A stretch of DNA of 64,000 nt from Hydrangea macrophylla (Eukaryota > Streptophyta > Magnoliopsida > Cornales > Hydrangeaceae): positions 72,758,634-72,822,633 of the forward strand of contig CM066997.1 of assembly GCA_033977485.1 (NCBI GenBank), given 5' to 3'. Below, in pieces: positions 21,841-33,991 of this stretch (positions within the stretch are counted from its first letter, which is position 1; each line of letters begins with the position of its first letter). Made by a program: the position numbers and the translations under genes. Below the pieces are notes generated by a model. The model was given only the letters and a program-made list of their open reading frames with translations. It searched no databases and was not told the origin of the DNA.

Positions 21841-21889
21841 CGTCCTTTACTGTATTAGGAACAGGAAGAATGGCAATTATGTCAATTTT

Positions 21890-22560
21890 TGCCTTATCTA
21901 CTTATTTCCCTTCTGCAAAAACAATATATCCCAGCACTATTCCTTTTGTCACCATGAAGTGAAATTTTTCCCAATTTAGGACAAGATTCTTGTCCACACA
22001 TCTTTTTAAAACTTTTTGGAGGTTTCCAAGGTAGTCATCAAAGCTACCGTCGAACACGAAAAAATCATCCATGAATACCTCCATGATCTTCTCCACCATA
22101 TCGCTGAAAATGCTTAGCATATACCTTTGAAAAGTAGCAGGTGCATTGCATCAGCATAATGGCATCCATCGATATGCGAACATACCGAATGGACAGGTGA
22201 AAGAGGTCTTTTCTTGATCTACGAGATCGATCTCAATTTGGTTGTAACCATTATAATCATCCAGAAAGTAATAAAACTGGTAACCTGCCACTATTTCAAG
22301 CATTTGGTCCATGAAAGTTAATGGGAAGTGGTCCTTTGGGGTTACCACATTCAGTTTTCGATAATCAATGCACATGTGCTAGCTTGTGGTCACACGTGTT
22401 GGCACTAATTCTCCCTCCTTATTTTGTACAACTGTAATTCAAGATTTTTTCAGCACTACTTGAGTCGAAATCACCCAAGGACTATCTGATATCGGATAAA
22501 TCACCCCAACATCAAGCAATTTTAGGACTTCTTTCTTCACTACTTCTTGCATGTTTGGGT
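21890..22560 (-). pseudogene. Athila-type reverse transcriptase (decayed)
   Basis: The minus strand reads CIDYRKLNVVTPKDHFPLTF and YYFLDDYNGYNQIEI with the first catalytic region (22375-22151), then EVFMDDFFVFDGSFDDYLGN with the D-D pair (about 22085-22030). A frame change near 22135 separates them. These motifs and the gag and integrase neighbours give the Athila assignment. Confidence 0.9.
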
Positions 22561-22779
22561 TTAGACGCCTCTGCATTTGTCAACACAGTTTTGTGTCTTC
22601 TTCTAGGTAAATCCTATGGGTGCATATGGATGGACTTATCCCTCTTAAATCCACAACGGTCCATCCTAATGCACTCTATTGCTGTTTCAACAGCCTTAGT
22701 AACTTACCCTCCTATTCTTGGTTCAACACATACGAAATGATTACAGGATAGGTCTTTTCTTCTCCCAGAAACATATATT

Positions 22780-23560
22780 CAACTCCTTCGGGAGCTCTTT
22801 CAGTTCCAACTTTGAAATTACAGGTTTGACAGCACTACCAACTTTGTCTTTGGCGGTAATTGTTCATATTGAGCTGCCTACATTACTCTTGTAGCTTTCT
22901 CCTCAACAACTTCCAACATTGCACATATTTGACTCATCTCCTTGTCCTGTGGAGTATATCTATCCAGTTCTTAACAAGAGTTAGTGATAATGGACTCTAC
23001 AAGATCAGAAAGAGTAGTTGAATCAAAACAGTCTTGGATTACTGACTCTACCCAGTTTACCTCTTCTTCATCATCAAGGTCATCTGATTTGGGATTCGAG
23101 AAGATTTTGACATTTAATTTTATGTTCCCAAAGACTAGGGTCATTACTCCACTTCTTACCTTAATTGTTACATCAATCGTTGCAAGGAAATGACGTCCAA
23201 AGATCACCAAAATTTGAGAACTGGCATTGTGTACTAGCTTGGTGTCTAAAATAACAAAGTAAATAGGAAAGACAAAAGTGTCAATCTGTACTAGGACATC
23301 CTCTAAAACTCCTCGCAGATATTTTATTGATCAATCTGCTAGCTGGAGAGTAATTCAAGTGGGCTTAAGTTCTCCCAACCCTAACTGCTGGAAGATAGTA
23401 TAAGGTAAGAGATTCATACTCGACCCTATATCAAGAAGGGCATTGTTCACCTTCTTCTGACCAATTATACAAGAAACCGTTGGTCTACTTGGATCCTTGA
23501 ATATAAGGTAAGAGATTCATACTCGACCCTAAATCAAGAAGGGTATTGTTCACCTTCTTT
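22780..23560 (-). pseudogene. Athila-type retropepsin region (decayed)
   Basis: The minus strand has VIFGRHFLATIDVTIKVRSG (23210-23150), the C-terminal half of an Athila retropepsin, followed by an acidic linker. Upstream frames are broken. At 23400-23545 a stretch of about 113 bp is partly duplicated: TATAAGGTAAGAGATTCATA and ACTCGACCCT occur twice, at about 23398 and 23506. Confidence 0.7.
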
Positions 23561-23569
23561 TGATGAATT

Positions 23570-24959
23570 ATACAAGAAACCGTTGGTGTACCTGGATCCA
23601 TGAATTTAGGAGGAAAATCATGCTTGAGAATTGCACTTTCTTATTAGACAAGGTAAGTGCTCTTCTTAAAACTTTTATTCCTCGTAACAGCACACAAGTC
23701 TTTCAAGAACTTGGTATAGAAAGGTACTTGTTTTACCGCATTAAGAGGTAGGTTAATTTTCAATTGCCTAAACAATTCCAAAAACTCCTGACTCTTAGTT
23801 TCTTGTTGAGGTTTCTATAACCTCTAAGGATATGGTGCCAGAAAAGGGCATTTGGGAGCCTCCTTGAGAAGAGGTTCTTTTCCAGGCCTTCTCTTCACTT
23901 CCGTATCCTTGAAAACTTTTGTCTCGGGCTCAACTTTCGCCCTCTTTCTCTTCTTCTACCAACTCTTCTTCATTTTCTACCTCATCTACCTTTTCAACCA
24001 CAGGATGTGGGGAAGGAGAATCATTTTCACAATCACTTTCCCCCTCCACAACACGGTTACAGCCTTAGCCTCTTTATGCACTCCTGACCCTGAGGGGCAT
24101 GTACTTGAATGTTGGTCTCTAGAATTTGGCTCTGGTTGTGTTGGGAACATAGTTCTTTCTCTATCCCCTTATTTAGCAGCTAACATCTCCATACTTGTAT
24201 TGAGTTTACTCGTTAGCCGCATCATCTACTGCATCATAAGTGTGTTTAGATCCTCTTGTGCCTTCTTATGAGGTGGCACATTAGATGGAGACTAGTTGTT
24301 ACTGCCTTGATCGTAATTGTGTTGAGGTTGATGATTTTGTTGGTATTGATTTGGTGGTACCTTTTATTCTATTGATAGGTAGGCTGGTAGTTTAGTTGGT
24401 ATCCTTTGTTCTGGGGTCGGTGTTGATTTCCTTAATTTGGTTGCCACTATTGAGATGGGTTTGCTGTGACAGCACTGTTCTTGTAATCGAAACCAAGATG
24501 GCTCCATCTACTATTGGGGTTGAAACAACCTGGGGCATTTACAATATGTGCCTCTACAGGATTTTATTCTTGATAAACTGGGTACATTTGGCAATGTTGA
24601 GAGGTATGCCCCATCTGAAGACAACTTGAACAAGATTCTTCAGAAGCAAACTGTATTATAGGTTCTTTCTTTGCTTCTAGTGCCTCCAACTTATGAGCCA
24701 GTTGCTCGTATTTCTCCATCAAACTATCCCCATCTTTCAACTGATAAATACTCTTTTGGCTTAACTTGAACTTGTTTGAGTTCTTATCACCTGAGTCTTC
24801 CATTCTGGTGTGTGCTCAGCTAACATTCAAAATGAGCTTCAGCTTGGTCCGCATCCTTACTCATAAATTCACCATCACTCATGGTTTCTACAAGTTTTTT
24901 TGATTTTGGGTTAAGACCGTCAAAGAAGAAACTTATTGTTCACCACTTCTCGAAACCAT
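23570..24959 (-). pseudogene. Athila Gag, C-terminal part (left of the CACTA insertion)
   Basis: Minus-strand pieces include FFDGLNPKSKKLVETMSDGE (24925-24860), a Gag helix, and ESCSSCLQMGHTSQHCQMYP (about 24625-24575), a CCHC zinc knuckle preceded by a heptad-like stretch DSLMEKYEQLAHKLEALEAK. The rest toward 23570 is broken, Pro- and Glu-rich linker. The Gag is split at 24960 by the CACTA element and continues at 35927. Confidence 0.85.
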
Positions 24960-24962
24960 GAT

Positions 24963-25325
24963 CACTACAACAAATATGCTTTTCAGTGACGCACATTATT
25001 TGCCACGCGCGTAATGTATGGCAAATGGTATTTATCTGCGACGCACTAACGTTTTCCCGACGCGCTTATAAACGTGGTAAATACTAACCAAAAAAAGTCA
25101 ATAATAAGTATTTGCCACGCAATGTGCACGTGGCAAATATTTTGCGTTGAATTTTCCACGTGTGTTGTGTGTGACAAATAAGATCTAATTCAAGAATAAT
25201 TATTTGCCACGTCTTGTGCGTTGCAAAATGTTTTACTTTTATCTGCAACGCAAGAAATGCGTGGCAAATAATTTACTTTGTATTAGCCACGGATGTGGTG
25301 CGTGGCAAATAATTTTTATCCAATG
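24963..25325. repeat. Left terminal and subterminal repeats of the CACTA element
   Basis: After the terminal repeat, about seven units each pair a TTTGCCACG- or TCTGCGACG-type motif with its complement GCGTGGCAAAT 8-15 bp later. In CACTA elements such motifs are the binding sites of the TNPA protein. Confidence 0.85.
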
Positions 25326-26008
25326 AAAACTTGTGCTTCTGATTTCAATCTTCATATTCTCTCTTCCATCCCCTTTCCCCAACTAGTTATTTGAAATTAA
25401 ACATTTTAAAGTTTACATAAGTAGTTATGTGAAACTTTTTAACATAAGAATTTAATTGGATTAAGTACCATTAACCAAAATTAATAACGAGTTCTCTTCT
25501 AAACTTAGTTAATCCAATATTATGTATTTTTTTCCAAAAATTTAAAAGAAAGTATTTTCCCTTATATTTGACGATGGAATTGATTTCATTGTCCACAAAG
25601 TTGGTTACTGACATATGTGTATGGAAACAGTCTAGCTCGGATACAATTTTTGGAAGCATGTCATAGTCATCAATTTTGGTAACTAATTGTTTTGGGCGGA
25701 AAAATTCAGGAACCATTTGAGATACAAAAGTTGGGAAGCATTAGCATTACGCAATTCTTGAAAAGAGAAATGAAAAATGTTATGCTTCCCAAATTTGATT
25801 TAAATTTGGAGCCTAAATATAAGCTTAACAGTTGTACCACATATTATGACAGTCTGATGATTCCACATGCCACTGCATATGATACAACGTACTGACAACG
25901 CATTTGTAATAGAATTTCAAATTCAAATTTGAGAAGGATTACATTAGTGAATTGTAGTTGTCAAAATATCTTAGAGTTGTTATTTATCTTGTTAATTCTA
26001 GAGAGCAT

Positions 26009-26155
26009 TTTTGCTCATCCAAAAAATGGTTCACCAATGCTCACCCAAGTATCTCATTGGTCAATGCAGTGGGACCCATGATTAAATTAAGTCACTGCAT
26101 TGACCACTGAGATACTTGGGTGAGCATTGGTGAACCATTTTTTGGATGAGCAAAA
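26009..26155. mobile_element. Foldback MITE with about 60-bp arms
   Basis: TTTTGCTCATCCAAAAAATG at the left is complementary to CATTTTTTGGATGAGCAAAA at the right. Complementarity continues, nearly without mismatch, through GGTTCACCAATGCTCACCC and on to CACTGCATTGACC-type sequence. Only about 25 bp in the middle is unpaired. Target duplication is not clear. Confidence 0.9.
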
Positions 26156-27383
26156 GTATTTTCTAATTCTAAAATAATGTAATATAATATGTTTACAACT
26201 TACAAGTGAAATTCTAATTAATGATTTTTTCCCAGGTAAAATATTGGTCTAGCTTTACCAAAAAGCTTATCTCAAAAAAAAAAAAGAAGAGAAAAGAAAA
26301 GAAAAAAACTGACCAAAAAGCTCACTTTAAACGCCCAGATTTCTTTTTAGAAATTTTAATGATCAAGTAAAAACTTTCCCATTTCCCTCCAAAAAATTCC
26401 CACGACTCCCACCGCCCTCTCAGTCCTTCGCCTTCACCCACGACTCCCACTGCCCTCAAACCCAGTCACTCACCCTCTCCATCCCTCAATCTCGATGACT
26501 CCAATAGCCTCTACCTGACAACTTGCAAAGCCGTGCCCACTGCTCCTCCGCCGACTTCTGTCACTCTCAAATAGCAACAAGCCCTCTCCATCCCTCAATC
26601 TCGATTCTTAGGTATTTGATCTCATGATTTCTAGTTTTTTTCTCTCTCAATGGTGATGCTTTTTTTTTCTCTAAATATTCTTATAGGATTAGGAATTATT
26701 GTGGCTGAATGATACCAGGTTGTATGTGTGGCCATATTTATCATGGGTTGTACCATTTTTTTATGGGGGTATGGACTTTCTATTGGGGTTTTTTTTAATT
26801 ATTGTATTGGTTGGTTATTGCATTTTTTTGTTCATATGTATTTATTGGGACGGATGTGAATCAAAGGGTCATAGGTATTAGACTATGGGTGTGTTGAATG
26901 CTAAGTGTTTGTAGAAAGTCCTAAATAAGACTAGCATGTGTTGTTTCAATCTTTTTATCAAAGGCTGGGGTGGGTTTGTTCTTGTTTTTGGTTCCTTGTT
27001 TTGAGACTTTTCCTACATTACTGTAACATGGCTTAATATTAATCAATCTTTGATGTTAAAAAATAAGTGTCCATTAGTGTAGGTTAGCAATTATTTTCTC
27101 GTACATAACCATGAACTTTGTCAATCTTTATTGCCAAGACATCCAATTATGTCCATTGGAATGTGCATATGAAATCCAATCTATAAACTTTTGCCTCTGT
27201 TGCTTGTCTAGGTGATGGTAATGAGGTTCTGGGCGAGGCTATTAAAATTGGTCTTTGTTACAATTCAAAGTTGCCCCCAGGTTAAGAAATTCAGTCTCCT
27301 GCTATCCATTATCGAACACAGACATATATATAAACTCGTTCAGAGAGCACTAAAAATGAAAAATTGGACACTTGGCCGGACTA

Positions 27384-27675
27384 AGGCTTAGTTTGGCCCG
27401 CACGTGGCTTTTTAAAAGTAGCTTATGAAATTTATTATTAAGTTGTTTGATAATTTTGTACAAGTGACACATTACTCTTAAAAAAGATACGGAGTATTAT
27501 GAAACCAAAAAGCAACCTTGAGCTTTTAAAAGCTTTTAAAGGAGCTTTTAAAAGCTCCCCCAAAAAAGCCCTAAGTTCAATTTTTGCAAAGCTTAGAAAT
27601 TAGTTACCAAATGAAGTAACATGAAATTGTACTTTAAAAAAGGAGAAGCACCAAAATGGGGGCCAAACTAAGCCT
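27384..27675. mobile_element. MITE with AGGCTTAGTTTGGCC ends
   Basis: AGGCTTAGTTTGGCC at the left is exactly complementary to GGCCAAACTAAGCCT at the right, 292 bp overall. The inside has repeated AAAAGCTTTTAAA-type sequence. I could not settle a target duplication, so the superfamily is open. Confidence 0.75.
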
Positions 27676-28739
27676 AAAAGTGTGGCTCCTATTACCAATA
27701 CTATGTCCTTGTATTATAAATTCCAGTTATATGCATATATATATATATAGTACTAATAAGTACTTCAGGATGAATATGTAGTAGCAGTATTAATTATAAC
27801 TTTCAAGTTTCAAGTATGGCTGGGTTATGAACTTGTTATTACTCGTCCTCCTGTACGGAATTGAGGCATTTGAGGTGTAGTACTGTAGATCATAAAGATT
27901 CTAATTTCTAAGTTATGAGGACAACCAGCTGTCACATATATGTGTATGTTCATATTTATGTATCGATTTCTGATATGTTTTTATCCGTAAAAGTGCCTTT
28001 TTTTTTACAACTTTGATGATCATACTATGGGAATTTTCAAGAACATTGTCGACAACGTGTCACCAATCTTGATATAGTCGGCAATGTAATGTAAGTACTT
28101 GAAATCATACATAACTTAGGTAAAAGTAAACACATTACAAGGTATAAAATCATACGGGAGTTTAAGGGTAGTGCTCCCGAGGTTAAAAAAAATGGTTTGT
28201 TTGTAACTTTGCTCTTCCATGCAAATTACTACTTTTTTTTTTTATATTAAGTGTCAACTGTAATCTATAAAGTTTGGAATAATGGTATAATAATTTCAAT
28301 TTGGTTGAGCTAAACTATTAACTAAGAAGAAAGGGCATTGAACTAAATATTTAGAATATGTTGGAATATTCTTTAAAAGCCGCAACACATAGTCCTTAAT
28401 TCTTTATTTCTCCCACTTAATTAATTTTACATAGAGGTACCAATTCCTGAATTTATCAACCAAAACATTGGATTTATAAACTATATATATACTGTACTAG
28501 AAAAATATGTACAACTTAATTAAACTTTGTGACTATACGATTGGAGATTGTCGAGAAGTGAGAGGCCAGATAGATATGAATGGCCTTTCGAGGTTGACAT
28601 TACACAAATCCCTACACAATCTCCACCCCCTCGGGTACGCACTTCTTCATTCTTTTCTCGTCACAACTTTGAATTTTGTCGATGGAAGTCATAAATTTAC
28701 TTCAAGATTGGGATCATTTTTAATTAGTCAAGAATCGGT

Positions 28740-28855
28740 TCTTTAATTAGTTTAATACAGCATAGTACTTTAAGCATTAAGCATAGTTCTTTAATTAGTC
28801 TAATACAACATAGTTCTTTAATTAGTTTAATACAGCATAGTACTTTAAGCAGCAT
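28740..28855 (+). repeat. Short direct repeats (CTTTAATTAGTTTAATACAG)
   Basis: The block TTCTTTAATTAGT(T/C)TAATACA(G/A)CATAGT occurs three times with spacing of about 58 and 36 bp, shortly upstream of the TNPD-like ORF. Confidence 0.8.
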
Positions 28856-28965
28856 TTTTTTTTCAAGGTGTTTATTGCAATTATTGTCACACAAATGAGC
28901 TTCTATCTACTTAGGTAGGTTGATTCATTTTAAAGATTTTGTTAAACTTGTGATAGGTAGCAGAT

Positions 28966-29919
28966 ATGGATAAGCAATGGATGAAGATTAAAACTAGATA
29001 CTTACCCGAGTATGAGAAAGGGGTTGACGATTTCATTGAGTATGCACGGACGTCTGCAGACAGTGGTAGTAGGATAATATGTCCGTGTGTGATGTGCGGG
29101 AATAGGGTATTTTGGCACATAGATATAGTGAAAGCGCATTTGCTCGATAAAGGGATGGATATCAATTATACTACATGGATCAATCACGGGGAGGCTTATG
29201 AAGTATTGAGCGAGGATGAGGATGACGATGAACTCGGTGGTGATGGTAATGAAGGTTTGCGAGAAATGTTGGCAGACTTGGATGGGGGTTCGATGAGTCA
29301 TGTCATGCCTCAAGGGGATGCCTCAAGTAGTAGTGATCCCAGAGAATCAGGTCCCCTTGGACTCCTATTCAAGGATGCAAATCTGGAGCTTTATCCAGGT
29401 TGTAAGACGTTCTCAAAGTTAAATTTTCTAGTGCAATTGCTTCATCTTAAGACCATCAACCTTTGGACAAACAAATCATTTGACACGAATCTTTCGTTGA
29501 TTAAAAGAGCACTCCCCAAAGGGGAGACCCTTCCAAACTCTCATTACGAGGCAAGGAAGTATATGCGGGATATAGGTCTCGGCTATATACCAATCCATGC
29601 ATGCAAGAATGATTGCATGCTTTTCTGGAAGGAGACTGAGAAAGAGGAGAACTGTTTGGTTTGTAATGAGCCAAGGTATAAATTTGTTGAAGGAAAGGGT
29701 AAGAAAATTCCACACAAGGTATTGAGATATTTTCCGTTGGCACCGAGACTGCAGAGGCTGTATGCGTCACGGAAAACAGCTTCCGATATGAGATGGCATA
29801 AAGAGAAGCGTCCAAAGGAGGAAGGTGTGTATAGGCATCCGGTCGACGCTCAAGCTTGGACTGAATTCGATATGAATCATGAATGGTTTGGCAATGAGCC
29901 ACGCAATGTACGCCAATGA
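28966..29919 (+). pseudogene. TNPD-like CACTA transposase, N-terminal part only
   Basis: The 317-residue ORF starts MDKQWMKIKTRYLPEYEKGV and has a zinc-binding-type stretch CPCVMCGNRVFWHIDIVKAH (about residues 42-61). This is the transposase-associated N-terminal domain of plant CACTA transposases. From residue 130 an LFKDANLELYPGCKTFSKLN stretch begins the Transposase_21 domain. That domain continues to CKNDCMLFWKETEKEENCLVC and KVLRYFPLAPRLQRLYASRK, then ends at FGNEPRNVRQ. The family is usually two to three times longer, so the catalytic C-terminal part is missing. The ORF runs straight into the next gene, probably by an internal deletion between copies of CAATGAGCC (29892 and 29914). Confidence 0.9.
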
Positions 29920-31446
29920 GCCGATTCTTTCCACACCGACTCTCGACACTATACTGACTCCCTCGAGTAGCGTTGGTAAGATCTTATTATTGTATTTGAG
30001 GAAAAAAAAATACAAATTTTGTTTTACTACATCAAATTGTTATTAAAACATCTTTCAACAGCATCGACAGGTACTTGGCGGGGTCGAGGGAGGTCAAAGA
30101 ACGTGAAGTTGCTAAAGAAATTAGCAGAGAATGGTGGGAATCCGCTCCCGATTATGATCCAAAAGGACCTGTGAGTACCAGTAGGAGAGAATAGTGATCT
30201 CTTCAAGGCTGAATTGGGCATTATTGCTCGGATGCATGCTACAGCGGCTGTTGCCGGTTGGAAGGATATCACAAGTTCGATGAAACTTCAATGGTACGCA
30301 TGAATCAAGGAAATAGTGTTAAATGTTGCACTTAGTTAGCGTTAATTCTACTAAATTCAATTGATGTGACTAATATGTTTCTTGTTAATGACTGTGTAGC
30401 AATCATTTGATATTAACCTTGATGATACCCATACCTTGGATGTCGTCAATAAATATTTGAGCCAACGTTTAAGGGCGTACAGGCACGAGCTCCATAAGTA
30501 TTTTCTAAAGAGCGAGAATCCCCCCCATAACCCCCCGCCAGGCGTGTCACTAGATGATTGGAATGTTTGTTGCAAACGGTCTTCGAGTGAACAGTTCCAG
30601 GTGATATACTATAATTTGAATTCGTTCTTATTTAATAGTACTGCTAAAGCCATGTGACCTAACATGTTAACTATTTATAACTACAGATCGTTAGCCAGCA
30701 AAATGTTACCTGTCGATCGATGCAAAAGGCACGTCACACCGGTGGATCTATGTCATTTGCTGAACGTCATTACAATATGGTAATTGTTGCAGAGTTCAAT
30801 ACATATATGAGGTTAACATCATTCTTATAAATATTTAACTATTATAATAACATCATATGTTCAATACATAGGTAAAGGATTGGCAGTCGCAAATCCAAGA
30901 CTCGGGTACAGTGACGGTGACAGATGTGAGCCCCATAGGCCTGTATTACAAAACGCATTACAACCCAAAAACCGGTCGTTGGGGTAGTGAGCATTCACAA
31001 GATAATTATGTAAGTGTCAATTTGTAATTTATTACAATGATACATTCCATTTTCAAACAATTGTATTAATACTAGTTACTTGTATATTGTAGGACCGCAT
31101 GGTTCAAATGAAGTCTCAACCTACCCCAGATGGATCGACCCCACTGACTGATAAGGGAATATTTGATAAAGTATTGGGGCACAGGCCCGGATATGCTATG
31201 GGCCTCGGACATGGGGTGGTCGCTTCATCGTCCAAGTCTGCTTCACACACTACATGTGATGTGCGAATGCAGGTGGCAAATGAGAGGCCTGAACAGGCGA
31301 TCAAAGAGGCTGAACAGGCCAAAAAAGAAGCTGAACATGCCAAAAAAGAGGCTGAAGCGATGAAAGAAAAACTCTTGACAATGGAGGAGCGGATGGACGC
31401 ATTTAATGCTCGCTTGGACTTGATGGGTGGATCATCAGCAGTATGA
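29914..31446 (+). pseudogene. TNPA-like CACTA protein (Transposase_24 type), multi-exon
   Basis: Likely exons are 29914-29974 (with TLDTILTPSSSV), 30061-30293, 30400-30600, 30687-30779, 30872-31019 and 31093-31446, most bounded by AG and GT. Readable segments are RGRSKNVKLLKKLAENGG, DLFKAELGIIARMHATAAVA, VVNKYLSQRLRAYRHELHKY, ARHTGGSMSFAERHYNM, GLYYKTHYNPKTGRWGSEH and GYAMGLGHGV. The protein ends in a coiled coil built from repeats of A-E-Q-A-K-K-E (about 31290-31410). TNPA-type proteins bind the subterminal motifs and bring the ends together. A TGA at 30169-30171 fits a C-to-T change of CGA, so the copy is probably dead. Confidence 0.85.
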
Positions 31447-31493
31447 GATGGTAAGTAATGTTTCAAATAGTTAGTTTTATTATGTTAGTTTTT

Positions 31494-31690
31494 CGATGTG
31501 GGAGTTTTCTTTTTTTCTTTTTTTTTCTTTTGTACTTTTCTTTAGATTTTTTTCTTTGAAAGGATTAAGGGGGGTTGTTTGTGGTGGGCTGTTTTGGTGG
31601 TGAGTGAGGGTGGTGCATTGTGGTAGTAGTAGTGGTCATGAGAGAGAGAGAGAGAGAGATTGATGGGGAGAGAGATAGGGAGAGAGATTT
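31494..31690 (+). repeat. GA-rich spacer module, copy 1
   Basis: The module runs from GATGTGGGAG through T-rich sequence, GGTGGTGAGTGAGGGTGGTG and (GA)n to the first array unit. Related modules stand at 33722-33991 and 34606-34890. Each one precedes a stretch of 178-bp units. Confidence 0.85.
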
Positions 31691-33725
31691 GAGGTTTTGG
31701 GGAGTCAAAATGAGTTCTGGCTCTCAGAAATACACGAGATTGGAACTCAGACCTCACACACGACCAACTAGACTTGCGGGAACAAACGGCACGCAATTCC
31801 TACACACGGTTTCCAAGTTAGGCGATAATATGTAAAATTATCTCCTTAGGCTTTTATAACTAAGTTTTGAGGTTTTGGGTGGTCGAAATGAGTTCCGACA
31901 CTCAGATAGGCACGAGATCGTAACTCACACATCATACATGACCAACTAGACTTGCGGGAACAAACGGCACATAATTCATACACACGGTTTGTAAGTTAGG
32001 CGATAATACGCAAAATAATATCCTTAGGCTTTTATAACTAAGTTTTGAGGTTTTGGGTGGTCGAAATGAGTTCTGGCACTCGGAGAGACACGAGACTGAA
32101 ACTCACACCTCACACACAATCAATTAGACTTGTAGGAACAAACAGCACGCAATTCCTACACACGGTTTGCAAGTTACGCAATAATACGCAATATAATCTC
32201 CTTAGGCTTTTATAACTATGTTTTGAGGTTTTGGGGTGTCAAAACAAGTTCTGGCACTCAGAAATGCATGAGATCAAAACTCACACCTAACACATGACTA
32301 ACTAGACTTGTGGAAACAAACGGCATGCAATTCCTATACACGGTTTGCAAGTTAGGCGATAATATGCAAAATCATCTCCTTAGGCTTTTATAACTAAGTT
32401 TTGAGATTTTGGGGGGTCAAAACAAGTTCCGGCACTCAGATAGGCACGAGACTAGAACTCATACCTCACACATAACCAACTAGACTTGCGGGAACAAACG
32501 GAACACAATTCCTACACACGGTTTGCAAGTTAGGCGATAATACGAAAAATAATATCCTTAGGCTTTTATAAATAAGTTTTGAGGTTTTGGGTGGTCGAAA
32601 TGAGTTCCGGCACTCGGAGAAGGAGGAGACTGAAACTCACACCTCACACATAACCAACTAGACTTGCAGGAACAAACGGCATGTAATTCTTACACACGGT
32701 TTGCAAGTTACGCAATAATACGCAATATAATCTCCTTAGGCTTTTATAACTAAGTTTTGAGGTTTTGGGGAGTCAAAATGAGTTCTGGCACTCAGAAATG
32801 CACGAGATCAGAACTCACACCTCACACACGACCAACTAGACTTGTGAGAACAAATGGAACGCAATTCCTACACAAGGTTTTCAAGTTAGGCGATAATACG
32901 CAAAATCATCTCCTTAGGCTTTTATAACTAAGTTTTGAGGTTTTGGGGGGTCAAAACGAGTTCCGGCACTCAGATAGGCACGAAACTAGAACTCACACCT
33001 CACACACGACCAACTAGACTTGTGAGAACAAATGGCATGCAATTCATACACACGGTTTGCAAGTTAGCCGATAATACGCAAAATAATCTCCTTAGGCTTT
33101 TATAACTAAGTTTTGAGGTTTTGGGTGGTCGAAAGGGGTTCCGGCACTCAGAAAGGCACGAGATCAGAACTCATACCTCATACACGACCAACTAGACTTG
33201 TGGGAACAAATGGCACACAATTCCTACACACGGTTTGCAAGTTAGTTGATAATACGCAAAATCATCTCCTTATGCTTTTATAACTAAGTTTTGAGGTATT
33301 GGGGGGTCAAAACGAGTTCCGGCACTCAGAAATGCACAAGATTGGAACTCATACCTCACACATGACCAAATAGACTTGCGGGAACAAACGGCACGCAATT
33401 CCTACACACGGTTTGCAAGTTAGGCGATAATACGCAAAATCATCTCCTTAGTCTTTTATAACTAAGTTTTGAGGTTTTGGGTGGTTCAAACGAGTTCTGC
33501 CACTCAGAAAGGCATGAGACTAGAACTCACACCTCACACATGACCAACTACTCTTGCAGGAACAAAAGGCACGCAATTCCTACGCACGGTTTGCAAGTTA
33601 GGCGATAATACGCAAAATCATCTCCTTAGGCTTTTATAACTAAGTTTTGAGATTTTGGGTGGTCGAAAAGAGTTCTGGCACTCAGAAAGGCACAAGACTA
33701 GAAGTCATACCTCGCACATGACCAG
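31691..33725 (+). repeat. 178-bp tandem repeat array 1 (about 11 units)
   Basis: The marker CTTTTATAAC (or a one-base variant) stands at 31851, 32029, 32207, 32385, 32563, 32741, 32919, 33097, 33275, 33453 and 33631, exactly 178 bp apart each time. Each unit includes TTTTGAGGTTTTGGG, GCACTCAGA, ACTCACACCTCACACA, CCAACTAGACTTG, GAACAAACGGCA and ACACACGGTTTGCAAGTTAG. No unit keeps an ORF through the array. Units differ from one another mostly by scattered substitutions, with no length change. Confidence 0.97.
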
Positions 33726-33991
33726 GGAGGGAGGGAGGGAGGGGGGGTTTAGGAAGGTATTTGGCTGTTCGAGTGGGAGAAGCGAGGGAGAGAGATTAAG
33801 GAGAGGGCAGAGAGATGTGGGAGGTTTTTTTTGTGTTCATTTCTTTTGATTTTTTTCTTTGAGAGGATTAAGGGAGCTGTTTGTGGTGGGCTATTTTGGT
33901 GGTGAGTGAGGGTGGTGTATTGTAGTGGTATTAGTGGCCGTGAGAGAGAGAGAGACTGAGAGAGATATTGATGGGGAGAGAGATAGGGAGA
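33722..33991 (+). repeat. GA-rich spacer module, copy 2
   Basis: The module starts with a run of GGGAGGGAGGG, then TTTAGGAAGGTATTTGGCTG, AGGAGAGGGCAGAG, the T-rich part shared with copy 1, GGTGGTGAGTGAGGGTGGTG and (GA)n. The G-run could form a G-quadruplex; this is inference. Confidence 0.85.

Larger units (their letters stand above)
25326..28900. other. 5' non-coding part of the CACTA element
   Basis: About 3.5 kb is AT-rich with no recognisable ORF. It holds two foldback MITEs (26009-26155 and 27384-27675), a C-rich stretch (26375-26610) in which CCCTCTCCATCCCTCAATCT occurs twice, and short repeats at 28740-28855. The C-rich stretch looks like the 5' untranslated leader of a host gene, but I cannot name a gene. 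Confidence 0.5.

Noticed and set aside
31099..31466. Minus-strand frame of 116 codons opposite the coiled coil
   Set aside because: It mirrors the repeated AEQAKKE codons of the TNPA-like exon on the plus strand.
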